Shown in pieces: positions 54,562 to 62,709 of a DNA stretch of 64,000 nucleotides (position 1 is its first letter; every line of letters starts with the position of its first letter). The DNA is from CAILZL01 sp963748005 (GTDB lineage Bacteria > Pseudomonadota > Gammaproteobacteria > Steroidobacterales > Steroidobacteraceae). The notes beneath the pieces are model-generated. The model saw only the letters and a list, made by a program, of their open reading frames with translations, was not told the origin of the DNA and made no database searches. The stretch lies in assembly GCA_963748005.1 (NCBI GenBank), contig CAVVHH010000002.1, forward strand, positions 1,612,001 through 1,676,000. Direction: 5' to 3'. The translations under genes and the position numbers were made by a program.

Positions 54562-54570
54562 TGTGGATAA
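54562..54570 (-). promoter_or_regulatory. DnaA box 2
   Basis: A second perfect TGTGGATAA, exactly 100 bases from the first and in the same orientation. Confidence 0.85.
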
Positions 54571-54595
54571 AGTTTAGATAAATGTTACGGACACG

Positions 54596-54604
54596 TTATC
54601 CACA
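54596..54604 (+). promoter_or_regulatory. DnaA box 3
   Basis: A perfect TTATCCACA in the opposite orientation, 25 bases from box 2 and 11 bases from the dnaA stop. Confidence 0.85.
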
Positions 54605-54615
54605 GCCAAGCCACA

Positions 54616-55980
54616 TCATCCGGTCAAGGTTCTCAACAAGTTCTGATATTCCTCACGACTACGAGTCTCGGTCTCCTTCAAAGACTTGATGACCCGGCAC
54701 GCGTGCAACACCGTAGTATGGTCACGTCCACCAAAAGCATCACCGATCTCCGGCAGGCTATGGGTCGTCAGTTCTTTTGCCAACGCCATTGCCATTTGTC
54801 GCGGTCTCGCAATTGAGCGGCTGCGTCGTTTGGAGAGTAGATCTGCAACACGAATCTTGTAGTACTCCGCCACCGTTTTCTGGATATTTTCAATCGTCAC
54901 CAAACGATCCTGCAAAGCTAGCAGATCACGTAGCGCCTCCTTGGTGAAATCCAGGGTAATTGGCCGTCCGGTAAATTGTGCGTTCGCCACTACTCGGCGC
55001 AAGGCTCCCTCCAGCTCTCGGACGTTTGAGCGTATCCGTTTGGCGATGAAAAAAGCGACTTCTTCCGGCAGCGGCAAGCTGCCAAGCGCGGCTTTACTCA
55101 TCAGGATGGCCACACTGGTTTCCAGCTCTGGGGGCTCGACAGATACGGTCAGGCCCCATCCAAATCTGGATTTCAGTCGTTCTTCCAGTCCGTCAACTTC
55201 CTTTGGGTAACGATCACAGGTCAGAATGATTTGTTGCTGCGCTTCGAACAGCGCATTGAAGGTATGGAAAAACTCTTCCTGCGAACGGTCCTTGCCAGCA
55301 AAAAATTGGATGTCATCAATCAACAAGGCATCCAGCGACCGATAAGCAGTCTTGAATTCATTAATGCTGTTGTGCTGCAGGGCCTTCACCATGTCACCAA
55401 CAAAACGCTCCGAGTGCACATAGGCAACACGAGCATTGGGTAATCGGTTGCGAATTGCATTGCCTACAGCATGCATGAGGTGTGTCTTGCCCAGACCGAC
55501 GCCGCCATATATGAACAACGGGTTGTAGGCACGGCCAGGATTTTCTGCCACCTGCTGAGCTGCAGCCCGCGCCAGCTGATTGCTCTTGCCTTCCACAAAA
55601 TTGGCAAAAGTGAATTCCGGATTCAGGCGCCCACCCAGATTACTGAACATGGACTTGGTCTGTGATGCGTTCACCACAGGTTCACGAGCAGGACTGCTCT
55701 CAGTGACGGCGACTGGTCGGGACCCCACCTCAAGCACGAGAGAGGTGGCCGTCCCGGCGCTGCTGCCATCGGTAATCGATTGGCACAGCTGCGTCAGACG
55801 GGGTAGTACATTCTCGTTAACCCATTCGGCAACAAAGCGGTTAGGTGCGTACAGGCGTAGCACTGCACCATCCGCCACCGCCTGCAACGGTCGTACCCAC
55901 GTGTTGAACTGTTGCTCGGGCAAATCTGCTTCGAGCTGACGCAAACAACGGTTCCACAACGAGCCTGGCACGGTTCGCAA
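54616..55980 (-). CDS. dnaA: Chromosomal replication initiator DnaA
   Basis: DnaA binds DnaA boxes and melts oriC. The 454-residue protein has domain I (LWNRCLRQLEADLPEQQFNTWVRPL), a short linker, the AAA+ domain with Walker A GGVGLGKTHLMHA and Walker B ALLIDDIQFFAGK, and domain IV with GDAFGGRDHTTVLHACRVI, which contacts the box. A perfect DnaA box lies 65 bases before the start, suggesting autoregulation. Codon phase and length are standard. Confidence 0.98.
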   Translation of the reverse strand: MRTVPGSLWNRCLRQLEADLPEQQFNTWVRPLQAVADGAVLRLYAPNRFVAEWVNENVLPRLTQLCQSITDGSSAGTATSLVLEVGSRPVAVTESSPAREPVVNASQTKSMFSNLGGRLNPEFTFANFVEGKSNQLARAAAQQVAENPGRAYNPLFIYGGVGLGKTHLMHAVGNAIRNRLPNARVAYVHSERFVGDMVKALQHNSINEFKTAYRSLDALLIDDIQFFAGKDRSQEEFFHTFNALFEAQQQIILTCDRYPKEVDGLEERLKSRFGWGLTVSVEPPELETSVAILMSKAALGSLPLPEEVAFFIAKRIRSNVRELEGALRRVVANAQFTGRPITLDFTKEALRDLLALQDRLVTIENIQKTVAEYYKIRVADLLSKRRSRSIARPRQMAMALAKELTTHSLPEIGDAFGGRDHTTVLHACRVIKSLKETETRSREEYQNLLRTLTG

Positions 55981-56044
55981 TCTCGGTTTTATTGGTTAGG
56001 CGGTGGAATGAAAGGGCGGTGAGTCTATACTGAGTTCTGGCGAC

Positions 56045-56053
56045 TTATCCACA
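56045..56053 (+). promoter_or_regulatory. DnaA box upstream of dnaA
   Basis: A perfect TTATCCACA lies between dnaA and rpmH, 65 bases before the dnaA start. It may autoregulate dnaA or form part of a second origin segment. Confidence 0.7.
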
Positions 56054-56118
56054 GGCATCGGCAAGCCATTTTGCGGCCACCAGCAGCTACTCTTACCAGG
56101 AGCTCGATTCCGACTGGC

Positions 56119-56147
56119 TTGACACCCTGCGTACCCACCCGTACCCT
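56119..56147 (+). promoter_or_regulatory. Candidate rpmH promoter
   Basis: A perfect -35 TTGACA (56119-56124), a 17-base spacer and TACCCT (56142-56147, three of six) precede rpmH. The leader would be about 55 bases. Confidence 0.45.
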
Positions 56148-56207
56148 TGCCGCCCCTTTATGTATGGGGGCTTGGCGCTGTGCCAGGTACCTGACAGGAA
56201 TCTATCG

Positions 56208-56342
56208 ATGAAGCGCACATACCAACCCAGTAATCTGCACCGTAAGCGTGTTCATGGCTTCCGTGCTCGCATGGCTTCCAAGGGCGGCCGTCTGGTTCTG
56301 GCTCGTCGTCGTGCCAAGGGCCGCAAGCGTCTTTGCGTGTAA
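56208..56342 (+). CDS. rpmH: 50S ribosomal protein L34
   Basis: This 44-residue ribosomal protein reads MKRTYQPSNLHRKRVHGFRA at its start, with the basic tail typical of L34. AGGAA lies seven bases before the ATG. It opens the rpmH-rnpA-yidD-yidC-mnmE block next to the origin, in its conserved position facing away from dnaA. Confidence 0.97.
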   Translation: MKRTYQPSNLHRKRVHGFRARMASKGGRLVLARRRAKGRKRLCV

Positions 56343-56392
56343 CTGACGTACCGCTTGCCTGCGGTCGTCACCCATACCTTTATCATAGTCGG

Positions 56393-56746
56393 GTGCCAAA
56401 CTTTACCCCGACGCAGCGCTTAGTACACAAGACCCAGTTTGACGCCGTTTATCAAAGAGGTAGCAAGCTCGGGGATTCCTGCTTCTTGGTCCTGATCAGA
56501 CCCAATGACTTGAACATGGCTCGTCTGGGGCTCTCAGTCTCGGCACGAACGGTAGGCAACGCAGTGAATCGCAATCGCATCAAGCGCGTTATTCGCAATT
56601 CCTTCCGTCTCGCCGCCGCACAGCTTCCGGCAGTTGATATTGTCATCAATACCCGGCCCGGTGCACGGGATGCAGACAACTCACAACTCGCTGAACGCTT
56701 GTCGCAGCACTGGAAGAACGTGGTGAAGCGATGCGCCGTCTCCTGA
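56393..56746 (+). CDS. rnpA: Ribonuclease P protein component
   Basis: RnpA is the protein subunit of RNase P, which trims the 5' ends of tRNA precursors. From the GTG at 56393 the product is 117 residues, with the signature ARLGLSVSARTVGNAVNRNRIKRVIRNSFR (split across lines of the fold) and the start PTQRLVHKTQFDAVYQRG. A longer frame from a TTG at 56333 overlaps rpmH and adds residues unlike the family. The gene overlaps yidD by 16 bases. Confidence 0.93.
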   Translation: MPNFTPTQRLVHKTQFDAVYQRGSKLGDSCFLVLIRPNDLNMARLGLSVSARTVGNAVNRNRIKRVIRNSFRLAAAQLPAVDIVINTRPGARDADNSQLAERLSQHWKNVVKRCAVS

Positions 56747-57006
56747 TCCTCCTGATTCGCAGCTACCAATACCTGGTCAGTCCCTGGCTCGGCCAGAACT
56801 GCCGCTTTTTCCCAAGCTGCTCATGTTACGCACAGCAGGCTCTTCAGCAGCATGGCAGCATCAAGGGGCTGTCGCTAACCATTCGCCGGCTGCTGCGCTG
56901 TCATCCCTGGAACGCTGGAGGCTACGATCCCGTGCCCCTCGCTAAAACAACCTGTGGCTCAATTTCTTCCAATCAAGACCATACCGGCAATTGTTCGCAT
57001 GGATAA
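56731..57006 (+). CDS. yidD: Membrane protein insertion efficiency factor YidD
   Basis: YidD is a small membrane-associated protein thought to aid YidC-dependent insertion. The 91-residue product has LIRSYQYLVSPWLGQNCRFF, the Cys-rich PSCSCYAQQAL and the C-terminal HPWNAGGYDPVP, all family hallmarks. It overlaps rnpA upstream and yidC downstream by a few bases. Confidence 0.95.
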   Translation: MRRLLILLIRSYQYLVSPWLGQNCRFFPSCSCYAQQALQQHGSIKGLSLTIRRLLRCHPWNAGGYDPVPLAKTTCGSISSNQDHTGNCSHG

Positions 57007-58678
57007 CAAACGCATCATTTTGTGGGGAGCAGTTGGCGTCCTCGCGTGGCTGAACTTTATAACCTGGCAGCGTGACTATCCTCCGGCCGCTGCTCCAGTA
57101 GCTGATTCAACGGCGTCCAGCTCAGTTACTGGTAGCACCAGCCTACCGAGCCTGCCGGCTGCGAACAGCAGCAGTTCAGCCGCTGCGGCCACGACATCCG
57201 CAGCCAGTGTTGCTACCAGCGCCGCGGCTACGGTCGGTAGCAAAATTCATGTCGTTACGGACGTGTTCGATCTGGACTTGAATACGCGCGGCGGCGATAT
57301 CGAACGCGCCGATCTCTTGAAGTATTCCGTCAGTAAGGATCAACCGGATTCCTTGGTGCGTTTGTTGAGTGATTCACCGGCTACTCTATTTGTGGCGCGC
57401 TCGGGTTTGTTGTCGGCCGATGCGACTGCTGCGCCCAGCCATCTGGCGATTTACACTGCCGAAGCCAATGAATACCGGCTCGAGCCGGGACAAAACGAGC
57501 TGTCGGTAAAGCTCAGCTGGAGCGACCCGCGGGGCGTCAATATCGACAAAATCTATACCTTCAAACGCGGCAGCTATGCCGTGTCTGTTCGCTATGATGT
57601 GCGTAACGATAGTCCTGCAGCATGGCAGGGAGCGTCTTACGTACAACTGTTGCGTCACGATCTGCCAGTCAAGTATTCAATGCTGGATGCGTCCACCATC
57701 GCTTATCGCGGGCCAGCTGTGTACAACGGCAAGGCCTACAGCAAACTCAAAGTCAGTAACGAGAGTGATCGCAACTTCCAGTCGGCCATCACGGGCGGGT
57801 GGATGGCCGGAATGCAGCACTACTTTGTGGTCGCGGCAGTGCCGCCGCTCAATCAGACGTATGACTATTCACTTGTGGTTGACAGTGACAACGACTACAC
57901 GTTCACCTACCGCGGTCCGTTGCAGAGCGTGGCTGCGGGTGCAACTGCCCAATTGAGCGAAACGCTGTTTGTTGGACCGAAGCTGCAGGACCAGCTGGCT
58001 GCCACAGGACCGAAGCTCGAACGCACCACTGACTACGGCAAGTTGTATCTCATCGCCAGCCCGTTGTTCTGGTTGCTGCAACAGGTGCATCAACTGGTGA
58101 GTAACTGGGGTATCACCATCATCCTCACCACGTTGCTGATCAAGCTGGCCTTCTACCGGCTCACTGCATCCAGCGGCAGATCCATGGCCAAGATGCGAAC
58201 GATTGCTCCGAAAATGAAAACGCTGCAGGAACGCTACAAGGATGACCGCGAAGCACTGGGGCGCGCCACCATGGAGTTGTACAAGAAAGAGAAGATCAAT
58301 CCGGTTGCCGGCTGTCTGCCCATGCTGATCCAGATCCCATTCTTCATGGGCTTCTACTGGGTATTGCTGGAAAGTGTGGAGCTGCGGCAAGCGCCTTTCT
58401 TCGGCTGGGTGACGGATTTATCGAGCCGCGATCCGTACTTCATCCTGCCGGTCATCATGGGCGCTGCGAACTTCCTGCAATTCAAGATGAATCCGCCGCC
58501 ACCAGATCCAATGCAGGCCAAGGTCATGGCGTTCATGCCAATCATGATGACCGTCATGATGGCGTGGTTCCCCTCAGGTCTGGTGCTGTACTGGATTACC
58601 AATACCGCAGTGTCGGCCCTGCAGCAGTGGCGTATCAACAAACTGGTCGCCGCTGACGCCAAAACTGTTTCTGCATAA
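56999..58678 (+). CDS. yidC: Membrane protein insertase YidC
   Basis: YidC inserts and folds inner-membrane proteins alone or with Sec. From the ATG at 56999 the protein has 559 residues: an N-terminal helix (KRIILWGAVGVLAWLNFITW), a Ser/Ala-rich linker (about 30-75), the large periplasmic P1 domain and five C-terminal helices. The core includes NPVAGCLPMLIQIPFFMGFY and the final PSGLVLYWITNTAVSALQQW. The overlap with yidD is eight bases. Confidence 0.96.
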   Translation: MDNKRIILWGAVGVLAWLNFITWQRDYPPAAAPVADSTASSSVTGSTSLPSLPAANSSSSAAAATTSAASVATSAAATVGSKIHVVTDVFDLDLNTRGGDIERADLLKYSVSKDQPDSLVRLLSDSPATLFVARSGLLSADATAAPSHLAIYTAEANEYRLEPGQNELSVKLSWSDPRGVNIDKIYTFKRGSYAVSVRYDVRNDSPAAWQGASYVQLLRHDLPVKYSMLDASTIAYRGPAVYNGKAYSKLKVSNESDRNFQSAITGGWMAGMQHYFVVAAVPPLNQTYDYSLVVDSDNDYTFTYRGPLQSVAAGATAQLSETLFVGPKLQDQLAATGPKLERTTDYGKLYLIASPLFWLLQQVHQLVSNWGITIILTTLLIKLAFYRLTASSGRSMAKMRTIAPKMKTLQERYKDDREALGRATMELYKKEKINPVAGCLPMLIQIPFFMGFYWVLLESVELRQAPFFGWVTDLSSRDPYFILPVIMGAANFLQFKMNPPPPDPMQAKVMAFMPIMMTVMMAWFPSGLVLYWITNTAVSALQQWRINKLVAADAKTVSA

Positions 58679-58732
58679 GGATCGACTGGCACCACCGAGT
58701 TCGCTGCAGCAACGAAGCATCACTTCGATCAA

Positions 58733-60085
58733 ATGACCCGCGGCGAACACGACACCATTGCAGCTATCGCCACACCACCGGGCCGCGGTGGTGTGGGCAT
58801 AATTCGCATTTCCGGCAAACTTGTTCCCGCAATTGCGGCTGCCATGCTGGACAAGCTACCCGAGCCGCGTCGCGCTCATCTCTGCAACTTTCAGGATGCC
58901 GGAGCGCAAACAATCGATACGGGGATAGCACTGTATTTTCCCGGTCCCCATTCCTTCACCGGCGAAGATGTACTGGAACTTCAGGGCCACGGCGGGCCGG
59001 TAGTCCTCGACCTGTTGTTGCAGCAGATCGTGCGGCTGGGCGCACGCCTCGCCGAACCTGGTGAATTCAGTCGTCGCGCATTTCTGAACGACAAACTGGA
59101 TCTCGTCGAAGCTGAAGCGATCGCGGATCTCATCGCTGCGGACTCGCAGCTCGCAGCCCGCGCCGCGCTACGTTCGTTGCAGGGCGAGTTCTCGGCAAGC
59201 CTGCACGAGCTGACCGAGGCTGTCATTCATACCCGCATGCATATCGAGGCGGCCATCGACTTTCCAGATGAAGAGCTGGACTTGATGCAGGACAAAGTTC
59301 TGCTGCAGCGCCTTGCGCATGCCCAGCAGTTGATCGATACCATCCAGCATAGCGCCGCACAGGGCAGCTTGTTGCGCGACGGCATGACGGTGGTGATTGC
59401 CGGCAAACCCAATGCCGGCAAGTCCAGTTTGCTGAACCGGCTGGCTGGCTACGATGCCGCAATTGTGACCGAGGTACCCGGCACTACCCGCGATGTACTG
59501 CGGGAGCGCATCCACATCGATGGCTTGCCGCTGCACATCATCGATACCGCCGGTTTGCGCGATACGCAGGACCGCGTTGAAGTTGAGGGTATCCGCCGCG
59601 CCCAGGCGGAAATGCGCAAGGCAGATCGGTTGCTGTATGTCGTTGACGTGGCTGATCCGGAAAGCAACTCAATTGAGCAGCAGTTGGCGCAGCTGCCGCA
59701 GGATATTCCCGTCACGGTGGTAATTAACAAGATTGACCTGCAGCAGCTACAACCCGCTTTCATTACAAGCGAACCGCCGCGCATCTATCTCTCGGCACAC
59801 ACCGGCCAGGGTATGCCATTGCTTGCCGAACACCTGAAAGCGTGTATCGGATATAACAGCAGCGAGACAGGCAACTTTCTGGCGCGCCGTCGTCATCTCG
59901 ACGCATTGCAACGCGCCCGACAGCACATGGATCAAGCTCATACGCATCTATTGGGACGCCAAGCCGGCGAGCTGTGTGCGGAAGAACTGCGTCTGGCACA
60001 GCATGCACTGGGGAAGATCACCGGTGAATTCACTTCCGAAGATTTGCTGGGTCGCATCTTCACCAGTTTTTGCATAGGCAAGTGA
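58733..60085 (+). CDS. mnmE: tRNA modification GTPase MnmE
   Basis: MnmE with MnmG makes the cmnm5 modification at wobble U34 of certain tRNAs. The 450-residue protein has an N-terminal folate-binding domain (IAAIATPPGRGGVGIIRISG), an inserted G domain (GKPNAGKSSLLNRL, TTRD, DTAGLRDT, NKID) and the invariant C-terminal CIGK. mnmG lies 2.6 kb further on rather than adjacent, separated by two unrelated genes. The next gene starts on the last base of the stop codon. Confidence 0.97.
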   Translation: MTRGEHDTIAAIATPPGRGGVGIIRISGKLVPAIAAAMLDKLPEPRRAHLCNFQDAGAQTIDTGIALYFPGPHSFTGEDVLELQGHGGPVVLDLLLQQIVRLGARLAEPGEFSRRAFLNDKLDLVEAEAIADLIAADSQLAARAALRSLQGEFSASLHELTEAVIHTRMHIEAAIDFPDEELDLMQDKVLLQRLAHAQQLIDTIQHSAAQGSLLRDGMTVVIAGKPNAGKSSLLNRLAGYDAAIVTEVPGTTRDVLRERIHIDGLPLHIIDTAGLRDTQDRVEVEGIRRAQAEMRKADRLLYVVDVADPESNSIEQQLAQLPQDIPVTVVINKIDLQQLQPAFITSEPPRIYLSAHTGQGMPLLAEHLKACIGYNSSETGNFLARRRHLDALQRARQHMDQAHTHLLGRQAGELCAEELRLAQHALGKITGEFTSEDLLGRIFTSFCIGK

Positions 60086-60588
60086 TGAATATACGAATTC
60101 TGCTGATCCTGTTCGTAGGCAGCCTGCTGCTGGCCGCTACAGGTCGCTGGCGTGTTGTGGGATCGACGCTCAGTGTGATCCTTGCTGCGCTGCTGATCTG
60201 GTTCATTGCCAACCAGCCGGCGGCGAATCAGGACTCTGACTCACCGGCTCTCGGTCCGAGTACCGTTACGCAGATGCCGCGGATCGCGCCGGTAGTCACA
60301 CTGCTGCTTGATGGCAACGGAGCGCCCTGGCGTTTGTCGGGGACCATCGCCAATCCACGCGATACGCCGATTAGCTCCATTACCCTGAATGTGGAACGAC
60401 TGGATTGTCCGTTGGCGGATTCGGCGGAAGACGATTGCAATGTGGTGTGGCGAGGTCAACACACGCTACGCATCAGCATTGCCGCAGCGAAAAGCACAAG
60501 AGTTGACGACAGCTTTTACAGCCATGAAACCGTGCCACGCCTCAAAGGCGTGGCACGCGATCACATCACCGTTATGGACGCGCAGTAA
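60085..60588 (+). CDS. Hypothetical two-helix membrane protein
   Basis: This 167-residue protein starts at an ATG that shares its A with the mnmE stop (TGATG), so it is translationally coupled to mnmE. Two close membrane helices (about residues 3-17 and 24-43) are followed by a soluble domain of strands (VVTLLLDGNGAPWRLSGTIANP), with a Cys pair in ERLDCPLADSAEDDCNV. I do not recognise the family. The last 20 codons contain a perfect 12-base inverted repeat. It converges on the DUF6600 gene with a ten-base gap. Confidence 0.7.
   Translation: MNIRILLILFVGSLLLAATGRWRVVGSTLSVILAALLIWFIANQPAANQDSDSPALGPSTVTQMPRIAPVVTLLLDGNGAPWRLSGTIANPRDTPISSITLNVERLDCPLADSAEDDCNVVWRGQHTLRISIAAAKSTRVDDSFYSHETVPRLKGVARDHITVMDAQ
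60531..60557. other. Perfect 12-base inverted repeat in the 3' end of a gene
   Basis: CGTGCCACGCCT and AGGCGTGGCACG are perfect complements with a three-base loop. It lies in the coding end of the two-helix gene and just beyond the DUF6600 stop, so it may act as a terminator for both, though no T-run follows. Confidence 0.5.
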
Positions 60589-60598
60589 TCAACGGGTC

Positions 60599-62614
60599 CT
60601 AACGAGACTCGCCTCTGAAACCGCGCTGTTGTCCGGTACCATTCTGATCGTCCCGCCGCCGATCCGAGTTTGAGTTGCTGGCCGATGAATCATTTGACGC
60701 CGGCGCGGTTTGTTCACCACGTTGTATGGGCATGCGGGGAATGGTCACTGATCGTCCCCGCTCAGGCATCGCATCTGCTTCAGGATTCACGGTGCGATTG
60801 TTCTGCCGGTTGCTGGAACGGGTTTCATCACTCCAGGAATAGTTACGTACGCGCGGTTCGCTGGCCGCAGGTGTTTCACGACGTGGCGAGACCTCACGCG
60901 GTGATGAAACCGGTGGCGTCGCTGTCGTATTGCGGCCGCGCGGCCACACATCAGGTTGGTCCCGACTGCTGTCGGTGCCCGCCGATGGCGCGGTTGTAAC
61001 AGATCGCGAATTCCAGGCGGGTATGTCACGGTTGGCGGGTGCGGGGCTGCGATACACAGTGCGGATATCACGCGGATATTCGTTGTCTCGTCTCGCTGTG
61101 CCGTTGTCGGAAAATTCAGGGCGAATGCCGCTATTTCCAGAGTTGCGTCCGACTGCAGGTGGCTCAATGACGCGCACACCGCGGGACCTGGCTACATCGC
61201 CATCGGTAAACGCAGGTTGGCCGGGTTGCCGACGCGCCAGTACTTCGCGGGTGTTGGGGGTGATCGGTGGTGGCGTGGTGCGTGGATGCATGGCTTGCTC
61301 GCCACGTTCAGGACGCGTCACGGGCGTGGTGATGAGTGGTTGCAAGTCGCGGTCAGGTGAGTGTATCAGCTGGTCCTTGACCGGTCGCGCACTGCGCAGG
61401 GTATCTGCATGCACTACCGACGCGGCATAGCGATTGGCATAAATAACTTCATGCGGCTGCCGGCGATAACCGCGTTCAAAATCGTCATGATTGAGCCGGC
61501 TGTTGCTGACATTCACGTTCACCACATAATTATGGCTGGAGCGATAGACAGGACGATAAATTTCACGTGGACCCAGTGGAATCCAACCCACTGGCTGCGT
61601 GCCTACCCTGACGGAAACACTCAGCCCCGGCGTGCCAATCCAGGCCACCAGCGCCGGTGCATACACAGCGCGCATCGTGCGAGGGCCGGGTACCCAGCAC
61701 CAACGACTGCCGATGGTGGTCCAGCGGCCATAGTGGAAGGGCGCAAACCCCCAGGGCGCGTCGTCAATCCAAGTCCAGCCCCAAGGCGATACCCAGGACC
61801 AGCTGCCATAGCGATAGGGCGCCCAACCGGTGACGATCCGTGTCGGCATCCAGACATAGCCGTAATCACCATACCAGCGCCAGTCGCCATAGCCGTCCAG
61901 ATCTTCATAGCCGATGACGCCGGGTCCGACATACTGCGATGACACCACGCGTTCCGCGCGCTGGTTGCGTTCCGCCGCCCAGCGATCGAATTCATCCATA
62001 TCCTTCAGACTGTCTAATTCGGCAGATTCAGGTGTGCCATGCAGCACCAGCTGTTCATAGGCGCGCACAGTATGGTTCTGCTGTTCGCCTGCCACGTCCA
62101 CACTGCCGGCGCGTACTTTCACCACGGTGACGTTGTCTTGATCCGCCACTTCTATGCGATAGGTGCCGGTTTCCATTACCGACACCGCAGCATGCGGCGT
62201 ATCAAGCTCGACGGTGTCACGCTTGCTGAGATTACGTACCCGCACATTCACGAGGCCCTGTGTCACCCGGATTTGCGCTACTTCGTCACTCAGCTCAAGC
62301 AACTGCAGCTGAGTATCGGCATCCACTTGCAACGTGGTGCCGCCCATCTGTAGTTCGGCGCGGCCACTTTTGTCAGTCCATAACTGATCGCCACTGGTGA
62401 GCGGTTGATTGATCCGGGCGTCCGACCAGTCATCATCATCAACGGTCTGGGTGTAGACATCGCCCTTGATATAGCTGACACGAGCAACCCGACTGGCCGG
62501 ATCCGGCTCTTCAGCTCGCGCCACTGCATTCAACTGGCCAAGGCACGCAATGCCTAACCAGGCTGCACAGCTGACCAGCCGATCGGCAGGGTTTAATCGT
62601 GGGTCGATATTCAT
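60599..62614 (-). CDS. DUF6600 / FecR-domain exported protein
   Basis: This 671-residue protein has a signal peptide (cut near AVARA), an N-terminal FecR-like beta domain (about 40-190, with RVSYIKGDVYTQ and SGRAELQMGGTTLQVDADTQL), then the DUF6600 region rich in Trp, Tyr and Gly (YGDWRWYGDYGYVWMPTRI, HYGRWTTIGSRWCWVPG). The last 250 residues are Arg/Pro/Ser-rich and probably disordered. Function is unknown; an envelope location is likely. It interrupts the usual mnmE-mnmG linkage on the opposite strand. Confidence 0.8.
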   Translation of the reverse strand: MNIDPRLNPADRLVSCAAWLGIACLGQLNAVARAEEPDPASRVARVSYIKGDVYTQTVDDDDWSDARINQPLTSGDQLWTDKSGRAELQMGGTTLQVDADTQLQLLELSDEVAQIRVTQGLVNVRVRNLSKRDTVELDTPHAAVSVMETGTYRIEVADQDNVTVVKVRAGSVDVAGEQQNHTVRAYEQLVLHGTPESAELDSLKDMDEFDRWAAERNQRAERVVSSQYVGPGVIGYEDLDGYGDWRWYGDYGYVWMPTRIVTGWAPYRYGSWSWVSPWGWTWIDDAPWGFAPFHYGRWTTIGSRWCWVPGPRTMRAVYAPALVAWIGTPGLSVSVRVGTQPVGWIPLGPREIYRPVYRSSHNYVVNVNVSNSRLNHDDFERGYRRQPHEVIYANRYAASVVHADTLRSARPVKDQLIHSPDRDLQPLITTPVTRPERGEQAMHPRTTPPPITPNTREVLARRQPGQPAFTDGDVARSRGVRVIEPPAVGRNSGNSGIRPEFSDNGTARRDNEYPRDIRTVYRSPAPANRDIPAWNSRSVTTAPSAGTDSSRDQPDVWPRGRNTTATPPVSSPREVSPRRETPAASEPRVRNYSWSDETRSSNRQNNRTVNPEADAMPERGRSVTIPRMPIQRGEQTAPASNDSSASNSNSDRRRDDQNGTGQQRGFRGESR

Positions 62615-62709
62615 AACGGGTTGCCCCCGAATAATGGCCGATTCCGGCCGTCGCTTTCAGTCTGGCTACGCTTGAGTAAACTAGCGGCCCCCTTGAGGTA
62701 TGTGCCGTG

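Larger units (their letters stand above)
54376..54615. other. oriC: Putative chromosomal origin oriC (dnaA-dnaN intergenic)
   Basis: This 240-base region is A/T rich in a GC-rich neighbourhood and holds three perfect DnaA boxes, TTATCCACA or its complement, at 54462-54470, 54562-54570 and 54596-54604. A TAG-trio tract (54439-54447) and a segment of almost only A and T (about 54395-54438) lie next to the first box, forming a plausible unwinding module. Flanking genes and the strand switch of nearby genes agree with an origin. Confidence 0.8.

Noticed and set aside
56333..56392. Longer rnpA start overlapping rpmH
   Set aside because: The added 20 residues are unlike RnpA and the GTG at 56393 gives the usual length.
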